Positions 22,228 to 34,230 of a stretch of DNA of 64,000 bases are shown here, piece after piece. The stretch covers positions 178,528,792-178,592,791 of the forward strand of contig NC_068939.1 of the NCBI RefSeq assembly GCF_016801865.2, given 5' to 3'. Within the stretch, counting starts at the first letter, position 1, and each line of letters begins with the position of its first letter. Under the pieces are notes generated by a model. It did no database searches. It saw nothing but the letters and a program-made list of their open reading frames with translations, and had not been told where the DNA came from. The translations under genes and the position numbers were made by a program. This stretch comes from Culex pipiens pallens (lineage: Eukaryota; Arthropoda; Insecta; Diptera; Culicidae).

Positions 22228-23063
22228 TTATTATGTTGAAGTCATTCCTCTCACTTTAGCAATTTCGTCAGAAAGAGAATTATTGCGTATTCAAAACATT
22301 GCAGACTTTTTGTCAAGCAAATACAGACACCATCTTTGTTGTTTTTCATAACTTTTTAACAACTAATTGAAACACAGACATTTGCTCAGAATTTGATTCT
22401 TAGTCGATTATGTTGCTATTGAATTGTTTGAAATTTCGATACGTAGTTCAAAAGTTATGTATAAAAATGTGTTTTCAGAAATATTCGAATTTCACCTAAT
22501 TGTATGTAAACTATGTCCGGATCTATGAACCGACCATCGTCCCTTTCTAACGAGCCCAAAACATTGATAATCTGGCAACCCTGTCTGGAGTTATTACCAC
22601 TTATGTGATATTTGTGCATCTTTTTGAAGCCGGATGTATGTACCTAAATGTATGTAAACTATGTCCGGATCTTTCAACCGACATATCGCTGGTTAGGTAA
22701 TTGAAAGACCTTTCCAACGAGTCCAAAACATTGATGATCTGGCAACCCTGTCTCGAGTTATGACCACTTAAGTGATATTTATGTAGTTGTTTAAAGCCGG
22801 ATCTCACTTAAATGTGTACAAATTATGTCCGGAACCATTATCCGATCCATCGTTGGTTAGGTAATTGAAAGACCTTTCCAATTTGTCCAAAACATTGATG
22901 ATCTGGCAACCCTGGCTCAAGTTATGACCACTGCAGTGATATTTGTGTATTTTTTATTCCGGATCTAAAAAAAATAGGTGAAATTTGTGTTCAAATGTAT
23001 GTGTCCCATCATGTCACCCACTGTGTGTAAAGAGTGAGGAAGGCACCAACCACATAGGTGGAT
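22228..23063. repeat. Element with three tandem units of about 155 bp
   Basis: Three diverged copies start near 22500, 22650 and 22812. Each contains a variant of GTAAACTATGTCCGGATC followed by AAAACATTGATGATCTGGCAACCC and GACCACT.AGTGATATTT (the last two split by a few bases). The outer flanks may be inverted: TCATTCCTCTCACTT near 22232 against GAGTGAGGAAGGCACCA near 23034. I read it as a non-autonomous DNA element with an internal minisatellite. Confidence 0.6.
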
Positions 23064-23119
23064 TAAGTTATTTTTTTCACAAATAACTTTTGAACAAAAG
23101 CCGTATTTATCTAACTGTG

Positions 23120-24600
23120 CAAACTTTTGTCGCTCAAACATTTACAGAATATGACGATCCCCATCAACTACTTGACGAGGCAAATGAAGTTCTCTAGTAC
23201 TTTCGAAGCGCTGATCACTCTAACTGCTGAATTCCTAACAGACTTCCCTTCGTTAATCAACCCGACTCGACTCGCACGCTTCAACGATTTACAACTTATT
23301 CCCACTGTTAGCAAGTTCATGCTGCAACGACTCTGGTACCGTTGCTCCTACTACCGGTTCTTGTGTAATATTTGCACTGAGTCGTTCAATATTTATAAGT
23401 TTACTTACTCGCGTGGAGAACCGTTTGCCGTCGAACAACAATTCTCCCCACGATGAACTGCGCCTTTGATGGAAGATTTTGCCGATATCTGTTTGAAATC
23501 AGTGAAGTTAAGATGATTTGATTTGGCAAACTCAACTGTAAATTAAAGTTTCGGTGTAAACCTGGAATCTTATCGTAAGAATGTTCCATCTTCAGCGTGG
23601 CGCTACGAGCATCATTCGTCAACAGTCGGCAGCCGGCCTCATCCAAAAGACCGGTTCACCGCAAATAGAGTTGAGAGCTGTAACTCCGCGTTGCTCCTAC
23701 TGCTACGCTCGGGTCGCTTGATTTACCAAGTAAACCGCATCGCCGCAGCAGCAGAGCTTGCTGGCCGTGGCAATGGTACCACTAATTTGCTTCCTTATTC
23801 AGGTTGTTTGCCCCGGCGTCGTCGTCGTAGACGTCGGTTTCTCCGGCCAGATCAAATTCGCTTGATTTGTTTTTCGATGGATTTTGACATTACTTGCTCG
23901 TTCGTCACATAACCAGCAAACACACACGTGAATCGTTGGAGCCAATATTTGCCTTGGATGATCGTACTGTTTGCCCAAAACTTGTCGCATACGACCAGGC
24001 GAAACTCGTACTTGGCTGGGCTTGGGCTAGGCCCGGATCAGGTCCGCGGAGTTCAAGATCAGTCACACTATTAATATTCAAACGGTGTGACATTGGCCCT
24101 TTGTCGAACGTCTGACATTGAAACAAGCTTTACGAGGCTCGAGTAGGTAGTTGTTGTTGATCGCGACGGAACCGCTCTCGATTACCGATCTGGTTCAACC
24201 TTCCCCGCAGGGTTTCGCGATGTAAGGTATGGAATTTTCCTGTCTGCTTACATCCTCCTACGCGGTGGCGGTGGCAGAATTTCAAGTTACAGAATTCCCC
24301 GTCGCAGAATCAGTTCTATAGCCGATCATCGCCGGTTCCACGTATAGAACACGATGACGAGTTCACTCCTCTCCGTCCAGTTAAGGGTAAAACCAGTTTC
24401 GTACGTTGTGTGTAGAACCGACTGACACGAAGGTGACCAGTCCGGTTAGGGATAAGGGCTTGGTGGCCACGAAGGTCAACGACACCAGAAGAGAAATGGA
24501 AATTTTACCTTCGGCGCAGAACTTCGATCTAAGATTAGAAATTTATAGCAAACAAAATTTAGGAATTTCTTTAGTCGTTTATTTTTAGGGTTTCGAAATT
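23120..24600. other. Unrecognised GC-richer island
   Basis: Balanced composition with many overlapping frames under 110 codons on both strands, including one of 109 codons at 23127-23456 (+) and one of 81 at 23401-23646 (-). None shows a domain I know, and none carries clear splice signals. Possibilities are scrambled retroelement sequence or non-coding DNA of a gene. An hAT-like terminal phrase, GTTGAGAATCACTG, lies at about 24665 without a partner. Confidence 0.25.
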
Positions 24601-24679
24601 GAAATATTTTATTTAAAAAATCATTTCAAATTACAAAAAAAAATCAACAATTCTCTAACTAACCGTTGAGAATCACTGC

Positions 24680-25589
24680 TGTAAGTAATAACCCCGCAAC
24701 ACGATGCATCCCGGTCGCGACCTTCACCGGCCACAGGGGTGGGGTCATCCTCAGAAGGTGGCACTTACAGTGTCGCAGGCGTGACGCTAATAACAGACAA
24801 ACATTCTCGTGAATTCATCAATTACAGCCATCACAGTGCTTGCTTGCACTTGAGCCCGTATATTTGCGCAGAAAGTGTGATCAAACACTTGCAATCCGAC
24901 GCGCCTGAAACCGGCCACGTGAATTTGCGTTTCTTCCTGTGAAGAGTGAGATGATGATTAGTTTCGACCTGGGTTGGAGCGAAGGCATTTCTTTGAAACG
25001 GGTGTGGGGTTTTCTGTACAACGCAGGGTTGCAAAGTGTGGAAACCAGTTCAAGGATATCATTTTTGCACATCATCGTTCGTGAATCGATCCACTTGAAC
25101 GTAACAACATGATAGATTGTGATTGAATGTTTATAAGCATTAGTAGTTAAGGTGTGCAACCAAGGATGACCAAATGAATCATCAAAAGGACTGCTGTTGC
25201 TTGATATGTAACCGTGTTCAGCTAAAGTCGCAACCCGTATTCATGAAACAACCCTTTAAAATGATGGTGTCAAGCGCAGCACTCGTCTGAGAGGAATATG
25301 CTATCAGATTTTAAGTAAAGTCCTGCAATTTATTTATTTTATTTTCAAAAAATTTCCCCTCTAGAATATTATTATCCTCCCAGACCACTTCAAGGCCTTT
25401 TACTCTCGACCGTCTCCTGTGGATTTTCCACTCCAGATTCGATAAATCCTCACAAAAATTATTTGCGAATCATAACAAATGGGTATCTTATTTAAGTCTT
25501 TCAACTCAAACCTAAAAGGCTCTAAAATGCTCTGGAAAAATGTCATCCAAGATGATGTGCAATACAGCGGCGATGTAATATTTAGAATA
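24680..25589. other. Spacer, nothing recognised
   Basis: Mixed composition to about 25300, then AT-rich. Short frames on both strands show no recognisable protein. Confidence 0.3.
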
Positions 25590-25771
25590 TTCTGTTGATA
25601 ACACAACTTAACATTTTTGAAGTTGATGTCAGTAAACGCCTCAGTTTTGTCAAGGTATGAAAGATTTCGGCTCCACAAACACGCTCCAATTGACAGCATT
25701 AAATTTTAGTGGATTCCCTGCCAATAAATAAAATTATAAATTTGAGAACAAATTCTAGGGAATTATCTTGA

Positions 25772-25834
25772 GCAACCATGCGCACCCACGTTTATGTATG
25801 GGGGTAGCAAGAATAAGGGGGTGCGCATGGTTGC
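25772..25834. repeat. Perfect 16-bp-stem hairpin
   Basis: GCAACCATGCGCACCC at 25772-25787 is the exact inverted complement of GGGTGCGCATGGTTGC at 25819-25834, with a 31-nt loop. It sits near the centre of the foldback at 25590-26475. Confidence 0.75.
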
Positions 25835-25865
25835 TTATATGAGGGAACGCACGGTTGTTTAACAT

Positions 25866-26294
25866 TTTTTTTTTTATTATTCTTTGTCCTCTATCTTAAC
25901 CTATACCCTAACTGGCTCAATCGGCCTTGCCATCACGGAGCCGTGCGTCTATTTATAGATCTCGAGATCTATTGTTCTTGTTCATGATGGATGATGATGA
26001 TCTCCAGGGGGGTCTTCTTGGAAGAGTCTTCCTTCCTTCCTTCACGCGTTGTGGTGTGGTTGGTTGGTCATCTTCCCGTCCTGTTTGCACTCAACCACCA
26101 CTATCTGGTTCTAGCGGGGGGAGCGGCGTGCGTGTGTGTTTTGGTAATTAATTACCGGGGTTCTGGTGCTCCCAGAGGGAGCAAGGGGGTCTAGTTGCCA
26201 CCGAAAAATCGGTGACGAGGTGACCGGGCGGGATTCGATCCCTGATCGTCTGCTTTGGAAGGCAGATCGCTTAACCATCAGGCTAAGTACCCGG
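25866..26294 (-). mobile_element. tRNA-headed SINE with an exact 15-bp duplication
   Basis: ACGGTTGTTTAACAT lies at 25851-25865 and again at 26295-26309. Read on the minus strand, the element begins with a tRNA-like head (box A TTAGCCTGATGGTTAAGCG, box B GGGATCGAATCCC) and ends in a homopolymer tail, seen as poly-T at the left edge. The anticodon loop is one base too long, so it is not a functional tRNA. The 3' body differs from the two-module SINEs, so it is a separate family. Confidence 0.88.
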
Positions 26295-26999
26295 ACGGTT
26301 GTTTAACATGATTCCATAGGTTTTATACCTAAATTTATAATTTTATATATTTGCAAAGAATTCCATAAAATTCAATTCTGTTTATTGGAGCGTGTTTAGG
26401 GAGCCCAAATCTATCATACTTTGACGAAAATGAGGCGTTTACTGACATCAACTTCAAAAATGTGGAGTTGTGAAATGTATTAATCAATCACTCGAAATTG
26501 AATATTCATATTTGGGTCGCTGAACTCGATTGTTATCTCACCAAGTCAACTCAATCAGATTCTGAAACGGAATTCAATACGAACCGTTTACGTATTCCTT
26601 ATACGTCCACCTGAGAATTTCCGGAACAAAATTCCAGATATTTTTCCAAAACCGAGAATTTTTGAATCCCGGGATTTTTTTATATTTTGTCCCGTGCCCA
26701 ATTTAAAAAAAAAAACATATTTTTGTCTTGATATTCTAATTTTGTTGTGGAAATAGATGAACAGTTCACTACTTTGTAATTGGTAAGAGAGGCTTCATCC
26801 ATAAAGTACGCCCTCTAGAGCGTGACAACGTTATGGATGACGCCTAAAAACATTTATTCAGCATATATCAATATTCATTTGGCTTAAAAGAGAACACTGT
26901 TAAAATTTTAGTTTACAGATCCGCAAAATGCCTAGTACTTTACAATTGTCTAATTAACTTTATACATTTTTGAAAATACTGTGTATCTTTTACGTAGAT

Positions 27000-27480
27000 T
27001 AATAATTTTAACCTTAAAAAATATATACTAGGGTGGGTACGTTTTTCAAAAAGTTCTCGGATCAAGTTTTAGTATGGTTCCCCTTGTAGGGCATGCCCAT
27101 AGGGACTCTCATGCCAAATATTAGCTCATTTGGTTGAAAACTGGCTGCGCGCATCACGGTTAAAGTTTACATGGGAATTACTATGGGAAATTGGAACTTT
27201 TTGTTCAAACGCTCCTACAGGTCTGGAAAAATCACGCGCCAACTTTTGGTATGGTCAGGTCTATGGGGAATGGTCTGGAGAACACTTTTCCCGAAGAGAG
27301 CATATGGATTCGTTGTCCCTAGACCTGGCGCATCGGCAAACAATCCGATGTCTCCGGAATCAACGGTTTTCCCTCAAAAAGCATAATATTTTCCTTAGCA
27401 TGCTATGAAAGCTTGATGAACACCGCGACGCCATATGTCAGACAGCGACCACGTGGGTGAGAAACGGCTGGAATATTTTA
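27000..27480. repeat. Probable dispersed repeat beginning CTAGGGTGGGTACG
   Basis: Composition and phrases such as ATGGGAATTACTATGGGAAAT (split around 27180) suggest a mobile or dispersed sequence rather than a gene. The similar phrase TTTATATGGGAATTAGTATGG occurs in the foldback at 14022-14499. No clear termini were found. A 92-codon frame here has no recognisable domain. Confidence 0.35.
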
Positions 27481-28148
27481 TTGCAAACCTTCTTTTAACT
27501 AGAAAATGAGCATTTCGAGTAATCCTGATATTATTTAGTCGAATTCAAAATCTTTGCATAGCAAATTTGTATTTTTTTTGCAAAGTCTCACCCAAACAAC
27601 CCATTATTTTCTAATGTCGATATCTCAGCAACAAATGGTCCAATTTACAATGTTAAAACATGAAACATTCGTGAAATTTTCCGATCTTTTTGAAAAAAAT
27701 ATTTTCATGAATTTTGAATCAAGACTAATATTTCAAAAAGACCAAACATTTAATATTTCGCCCTTTTGATATGTTAGTCTTGATTTAATTTTTTTTAAAT
27801 ATTTTTTTTCGAAAAGATCGAAAAATTTCACGAATGTTTTATATTTTAACATTGTAAATCGAACCATTAGTTGCTGAGATATCGACATTAGAAACTGGTG
27901 GGTTGTTTGGGTGAGACTTAGAAAACATCAACTTTCTTGGTTTTAAACCTTTGCATGGCAATATCTCAGCAACTAAGGGTCGTATCAACAAAGTCCGAAA
28001 AAGCAAAATATAGAGAATTTTCTCAACTTTTCAAAATTATTTTTTTCAAATGTGGGCAAACATGGGCACTAATTTTAAAAAATGATAAACTGCGACTATT
28101 TTCAAAAAATTTACCTAAAAATGGTTTTAACTTGATAACGGTGCACTC

Positions 28149-28849
28149 CTGGGTGCTGAAAAGACAGAATGCGTAACGTGATTTCCGAATGATCCTTACT
28201 GCTCCTCACTAATACAACTGCACTACAGCTGTAAACATAAACAAAGTAGAAGGCTTTGTTCAAGCTCAAGCGTGACATATTTTTTGCTGCTGAAGTGACT
28301 CGTTTTAAAACATTTTGGATCTAATGATATTTAAGTTTTCGCTGAAAACATAAGTTCTTCGTGCTTTTTTTGTTCGTAGACTAAACGATGGGCGGTTAAA
28401 AGAGTCCTTCTTTGTTTTCAACGTGATGAAATATTGCGTCAGAAGTGGGGGAATTCTGTGAATCAGAAGAGCAACCGAATGGAAGTTATGAGAGTATGTA
28501 TCTTTGAAGCGCAGTGATAATACAGGAGTAAGATTATTCAATGTTATTTGGCAGGTTCCATTCACTGTTACCGATAATTCATCGTAAACAATCCGTAAAC
28601 ATAGGTTTTGAGTGAGACATAGCGCTTATGGAAATGTTAGCGACGAATTATGGCAATCTCGATTTCGTCTCTTTTCTTAAGACTGACTCAAAAGCTCGAC
28701 GTCCTCGACTTGTTTTATTCCTGACAAAATAAATAATAGATCGATTACAATACTTGCCACTTCTTGGCATCATTTTTCAAACAGTAAATTGGTTCCACTT
28801 TGACAGTTCTAAATTGAGGCCGCTTTGCGAACAACAATTCTGCACCCAG
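28149..28849. mobile_element. 701-bp DNA transposon, TIR CTGGGTGC, 8-bp duplication
   Basis: It starts CTGGGTGCTGAAAAGACAG and ends TTCTGCACCCAG, giving an 8-bp perfect inverted repeat. GTGCACTC flanks it at 28141-28148 and 28850-28857. The paralogous foldback at 44510 has one GTGCACTT and no insert, which is an empty site. The 8-bp duplication suggests hAT or a P-like mechanism, but the terminus lacks the usual CAG. The frames inside are short and unrecognised. Confidence 0.8.
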
Positions 28850-29018
28850 GTGCACTCTATCTAAATTTCACTAGAGTATTTTTTGTGTGCAAAATCAATT
28901 TTACATCGAAAAATTAAGTTGAAAAATTTTTGCGACCAATTTTTTGATTTTTTGAAAAAAATTGTATGATTCTAAAAATCATAATATTTTTTGCCCATTC
29001 TGGAAATTGCTGAAAAGT

Positions 29019-29134
29019 CTTAGATATTTTTGGATGTACCGGGCAGCAATCAAATTGTCTAAGAATATTGAATTGACCATTGTGGCACCCCCTATAGCGT
29101 GGTGCAGACCCGTTATGCTATGCTATGCTATGCT
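29019..29134 (+). mobile_element. 3' fragment of a retroposon with an (ATGCT)n tail
   Basis: The 22 bases at 28997-29018 recur exactly at 29135-29156, a long target duplication typical of non-LTR retrotransposition. The 116-bp insert ends in four ATGCT units, a simple-repeat tail as seen in some LINE clades and their SINEs. The body (TGGCACCCCCTATAGCGTGG) is too short to assign. Confidence 0.8.
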
Positions 29135-29767
29135 ATTCTGGAAATTGCTGAAAAGTTGGCATTTGATGTCCTCTAAAACATATCAAAAAATTAAAAATAG
29201 TGTTTTTTTTGCAAATCAAGTTTTAGTGATAAAAAGTGAAATTAAAAATCATCAAAAAAATTTTACCGTGTATCATTTTTTTCAGTGTAGTCCATATTCA
29301 TACCTACAAATTTGCCGAGACACCAAATCGATCAAAAAATTCCTTCAAAAGATATAGATTTTTGAATTTGTACGGACAGCTGCCAAATTTGTATGGAAAA
29401 TTAGGTATGGCCAAAATAATGCTGCAAAATGACTTTTTTGGGCATACCGAAGGCACCAAAAAAGTTTCGCCGGATTAAAAAATACAAAAATTAAAATTGA
29501 AGAAAAAATACCGATTCCGTAGAGAACTGCTCATAGATTTTATGACTTTTTCAAAAGTTTCCCGGGATATTCGCAATAAGAAAATTGGGCACGTGTAATC
29601 CAGGAGCTTTGAATAAATATTCATGACTTTCATGACCGATTACACTCGTAAACCTAAATAATTTGCATGATTTCATGCAATGCACGTAAAAAGTCGTGAA
29701 CAATATTCATGATTTTATGATTAAAATTTCATGATTACGATCAAACAAATATACCTCGTGAAAATTT

Positions 29768-30127
29768 CAAATCAAATTATTCGCTCTACAGCATTGCCTT
29801 GGCGTTCTCGATTGTGAGATTCCTACTCGAAACTAAGTGTTCGAAGGCTTGATTGTTGAGGCAATTGCAAACCTCTTTTTACACCTTAGCTTCCATCCAC
29901 TCCGGGATTCGAACTGACGACCTTTGGATTGTTAGTCCAACTGCCTACCAGCGACTCCACCGATACAGGACCCAGGGAGACGACTCCTGCACATTTTCTT
30001 CCCGTCCGACGGAGGGCGTGATCAGACAAATCTCGTCTCGAACAATGCCACCGGGACCTTCTGGGATCAAACCCAGGCCGACTGGGTGAGAGGCAACCAC
30101 GCTTACCCCTACACCACGGGTCCCGGG
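29768..30127 (-). mobile_element. SINE with two tRNA-like modules (Twin-like), copy 3
   Basis: This is the reverse complement of the SINE at 9546: box A and box B of both modules are present on the minus strand (GGGTTTGATCCC, AGTTCGAATCCC). The 12-bp duplication TCGTGAAAATTT is exact at 29756-29767 and 30128-30139. The copy resembles 9546 closely and keeps the anticodon-type arm TTGGACTAACAATCCAA. Confidence 0.88.
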
Positions 30128-30139
30128 TCGTGAAAATTT

Positions 30140-33100
30140 GTATGTCATGAATAAATGAAATAATTCATGAAAATTTATTGTGTACATTAAAAACTTATTT
30201 ATTGCCACGAGCTGGACGTTGAACTTGAACTGCCCTCCAAACTGATGCAACGCACTGAGTTCAATGTGAAGGTCGGTTGTAAACGTCACCTCTTCGTCTT
30301 CGTACGATCTTCACTGACGAATCCCGCGTGTTCCTTTCACTTTTGTCCTAGTGAGTGAGAAAAACAACAGCATTTATGGGAACCGATTTGCTGGATGACC
30401 CCCCCGGATAATGACCCCCAATTCTGCGCCGTAGTACGTTCGAGGCTCCTGTTGCGCTTCGCTCCTTATCGAACCAATCAAACTTTATCGGGTGGCGCGA
30501 TTGGTATCGTAAAATATTTATTGCTGCATGTGGTGTGTGGTGTTGACTAGGGGGTACTAAACCTTCTAATGTGTTGAGCGCAATTGGCCAGTTGCTGGTA
30601 TACGGTCTTCAGCACTGGGCGTGTGGTCAGCCATGTGAAAACACAATTTGTGAGCCAGCTTATTAATCGGCACTTCGTTTTTTTGTTTTGCACAAAAACA
30701 ATAGCGGTACCGGCTTAAACAGTGGCATTCAGTGCAACAGCTGCGAAGCTGCAGTCAGGCGTTACCGAAAAAAAGAGTGCATCCGCGGGCCGTTGGGTGG
30801 CTTTACTGCACATCGGAAGACCTTCGCCGCATTGTGAGGAGTGGCTTTATTTACTGCACATTTAAATAGATTGCGTTGCATAACGCCAACTATGAAATGA
30901 GTACCTACAAAAGGGTACTGTAAACCTTGAAGGAAGACTGACTTGAAATTACCTCAATACTAAGTTTTAATTAAAACCAGACCTGTGTCGAGTCAAACTC
31001 GAAGTCGGCATAGTCAACGGTAGCGCATCTCGCGATAACCTTACTAATTGGGTTAAACAGTGCCGTGCTTGAATGGCTCGCAACATCGTTGAAGTGGGTG
31101 TGAAGAAAAGTGCAGTATGGCCTCAGGCTTCGTTCTGAGGCAGTCAGTGATGTGCAGAAGAAGTCCTGTGAGTCGGTTGATGCTCGCAGACTAAAGTATT
31201 GCGGTTCATACAGGCGTTGCACACTTGTACTGAAATGTGGTGCACGACGTACTAGCGTACTCATATGCACAACCCAGCAGCTTACGACGCTGAAGGAGTG
31301 CTCTTCTCCAGCACACTGAGTGGTACTCGACCTCAAAGTTCATCGTCGAGGAGTAACAGGGCGGATGCTGCTGCTGCTGCTGCTGCTGGGGAAGCTGATA
31401 TCTCTAACGGAATACGGTGGAAGTTTAGCGTGGTGGCCTTTTTGATGATATTTTATCCTTTTGCAGAAATTTGCCTATTCCTAGATTTCTGTACACAAGG
31501 ACCAAAAATCTATTTTTGATATTTTATTTTTTTAACAAACTTAAAAAAATTGTCAAAATACGAGTAATTCGGATCTGCGATGGACGTCAAAAATTCAAAA
31601 CTGAACCAATCTATTGAAGATTCATTAAATATAATTTAATAACCTTGCAGATCCCTCATCATGATCAATGTCTATTTCTGCGATTCAGTGTAGGTGCGCT
31701 TGTTAAATCCAAAACTGACAGTGATGAGGTGAAAATTACAAGCCAAAAACACTGCTTTTAACAAGGCAACAGGGGGGCACACGCTGCAACTCTAATGCAC
31801 CCCCCGCACATTTTCGGAAGCTGCTCTGCGGCACTAATTGCATGTTGTATCGCAACGCAGCAGTGCGTGTTAACATCATACGCGATTTGGGAGCAATATC
31901 GAAAGTGGAGCCTTCCCAAAGTAAGTTCGTGATTAGACGTGGCTGAGGTTCCGTACTGCTGGAGGAGCAACTGTTGATTGTAGTACGAGTTCGGAAGGGG
32001 CACTTTAACCCGCGTTTAATTTTCCAGCTCCCTGGAGTTATTATGAAGCGATTAGAGGGAGCTTTTCCGCTGAACTGTCAGAATATCGAGCGACGAGGGT
32101 TGGAGGGGGGGAGGAGCTAATTAGAACAAATATTCTCGATCTCCGGTCGCAGTCTAAGCCGCGCTGTGTCTGTGCTTGCATCGAAAAATGCACAATTTGT
32201 TCAACTAACTGCTTTTCCTAATTGGCCGTCTCCGGGGTGTGCAGTGCTGGTTCGGGTTCTATGTCGGAGGAAGTATCGTGACTCGTGGATGGGCGGGGGG
32301 AAAACACAGTGAAATTACTCGGTTCGATCTGATAGGGAATGTTTGCTGAAATGGCATCCGGTAATGGCGGTCGGAGCTGCAGTTCCAGAATGGGAAAAGT
32401 GCATTATCACCGGGCCCAGGCGTGGGACTTCCGCACTAATTACTGCGTTTGCAATGCGCTAATTGATTGTGATTTTAAAAACTGACTGCACCCTGCTAGG
32501 TGAGGTTCAATATTCTGTTGGTAAGGGAAATGAAAAGTTACTGATTCATGGGGTGAGATTAAGTAATTGTGTTCTTATTAGAAAATAAACGATTTGATTC
32601 TTATTCTGGTTTCACTGAGGATTCATAATAATTGATAAATGTTCTATTGATTATGTCCATTTATAAAATTAATACACCTAACCTAGTCATTGACCCCGAT
32701 TTGCACATGATCTTTCATCGTTAGCCCCCCCTAACGATCTCCAATTTCACGTGGCGCAGCCTTTTCTGGAAGCGCGAGGTTCAAATCTGATCGGACTTTT
32801 TCCTCCCCAGTTTAGCTGCTTCTAGACGACCATTAGCTGAGAAAACGTCATTAAGAGTGGAGGAAAATTACGCCCCATCATATTGGCTAATGATCCGCGC
32901 GATCAGCCGCCAAGTTTGAACGCCGGGAACGACGTCTGACGTCAACGGCGATGATTTGAAGCCCCTCGGTGGAATCTACGACGGGGTCGGTCAATTGCAG
33001 AAAGTCGGTACTGTAAGGGGAGTCACTACCGGTTTCTTGGGACTCGAGGTAAAAAGTGTTAAAAAAAATGACCATCTTGAACAGTGACGTACATCCAGCA

Positions 33101-33970
33101 TGACAACGTCAATTTGAAGGTAAAGAAAGGAGTGCCACCTGTCGAGGATCGATACTGAACGGTGCCACACTTCAATACCTTGATCTTCAATTTGTTTGCC
33201 CAAAAAAGAAGTTTTTTTTTCGACCGGTTTGGGTATAGCGGACGGGATTTCTTTTTGGAATATTGAAGGCAATTGTGTTCCGCGCAGTAAAAAGTGTCGG
33301 CAATGACGATGATGAGTTTGGAGCAGCGAGTTCTTCAGTGTGTCTACGTACTCGGTTAATTAGCATCATTTGAGGAAGCATTATTCTTGGTGGGAGCCGC
33401 GCGCGTAAGTGAGTGCGCAAAAAAGGGGTAGATAATGAGTAGCCGCACGTAATGGCCACCGAAAATTTGGGTGACTTTCAATTTGACAGTTAAACAAAAA
33501 GCGTCTGGTTACACTTACGATGAGTCATGTGTTGAACTGTGGTTGAAAACAGAACACTTGAACCAATTTAACCTTGTATTGGCTCGAGATAGTCTCTAAA
33601 CATCGCGTAGCACGTTCCCCTCGTACGTGAACCGTTAGCTCAGCTGACGAGACGGAATTTATTTAAATTCACAAATTTTACACATTTTCCCTTCGTTTAT
33701 TGACTTTAGTTGGAATGAAAACCCGTTTTGTACGATATTTAGTATCAGCGCGCTGATGGTCTAGACGGCGCACAATGACGTTGCTGTTTTGTGATACACT
33801 GAACTAGAAACGGGTTTGACTTTCTTCAAGCGAGTTTATCTTCTGATTTGATCGCACACAGATGGACAACTTTAGCGTGATCAATCTTAGCTCGATGCAC
33901 ATTGTACGCAGAAGTATTCATTTTGATGCAAATCAATTAACATTTCCAACAATGTAACAGGCCAGTGGAC
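30140..33970. other. Long non-repetitive island
   Basis: Nearly 4 kb without recognisable mobile elements and with balanced composition. Frames up to 121 codons exist on both strands but look incidental. Short simple repeats, GTGAG donor words and GC-rich patches are present. The absence of insertions in such a repeat-rich window suggests constraint, for example regulatory or intronic sequence of a gene. Confidence 0.35.
31364..31388 (+). repeat. (CTG)8 trinucleotide run
   Basis: About eight CTG/TGC units in an otherwise non-repetitive island. A short frame across it would read alanine, but no gene is supported. Confidence 0.8.
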
Positions 33971-33973
33971 AGA

Positions 33974-34230
33974 ATTTGAAGATTTGAAGATTTGAAGATT
34001 TGAAGATTTAAAGATTTGAAGATTTGAAGATTTGAAGATTTGAAGATTTGAAGATTTGAAATTTTGAAGATTTGAAGATTTGAAGATTTGAAGATTTGAA
34101 GATTTGAAGATTTGAAGATTTGAAGATTTGAAGATTTGAAGATTTGAAGATTTGAAGATTTGAAGATTTGAAGATTTGAAGATTTGAAGATTTGAAGATT
34201 TGAAGATTTGAAGATTTGAAGATTTGAAGA
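33974..34230 (+). repeat. GATTTGAA satellite, left block
   Basis: About 32 nearly perfect copies of the 8-bp unit GATTTGAA, with rare variants (GATTTAAA, AATTTTGAA). The minus-strand frame reading KSSNLQIF repeats is produced by the unit and is not a gene. It joins the right block at 35457 once the intervening element is removed. Confidence 0.95.

Larger units (their letters stand above)
25590..26475. repeat. Inverted repeat pair split by a SINE
   Basis: 25590-25745 and 26325-26475 are inverted complements with modest divergence. Shared words include GGAGCGTGTTT, GAGGCGTTTACTGACATCAA and TCAACTTCAAAAATGT. The space between holds a 63-nt hairpin and a SINE, so the original element was a foldback of under 0.5 kb. 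Confidence 0.65.
27575..29532. mobile_element. GAGCAATTCTC foldback family, copy with truncated left arm
   Basis: The centre lies near 27750. Flanking phrases AAGTCTCACCCAAACAACCC (27583) and GGTTGTTTGGGTGAGACTTA (27900) are inverted, as are GATATCTCAGCAAC and GTTGCTGAGATATC. The right arm continues to the terminus GAGAACTGCTC at 29522-29532. The left arm is cut short at about 27575. The right arm is interrupted by insertions at 28149-28849 and 29019-29134, which can be seen by comparison with the intact copy at 43241-45105. Confidence 0.75.

Noticed and set aside
23127..23456. 109-codon plus-strand frame as a gene
   Set aside because: No recognisable domain, overlapping frames on the other strand, and no clear splice or start context.
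24665..24678. hAT element end (GTTGAGAATCACTG)
   Set aside because: No partner terminus with an 8-bp duplication was found upstream, so it is at most a relic.
26195..26294. A functional tRNA-Gly gene on the minus strand
   Set aside because: The anticodon loop has an extra base, and the sequence lies inside a SINE bounded by a 15-bp duplication.
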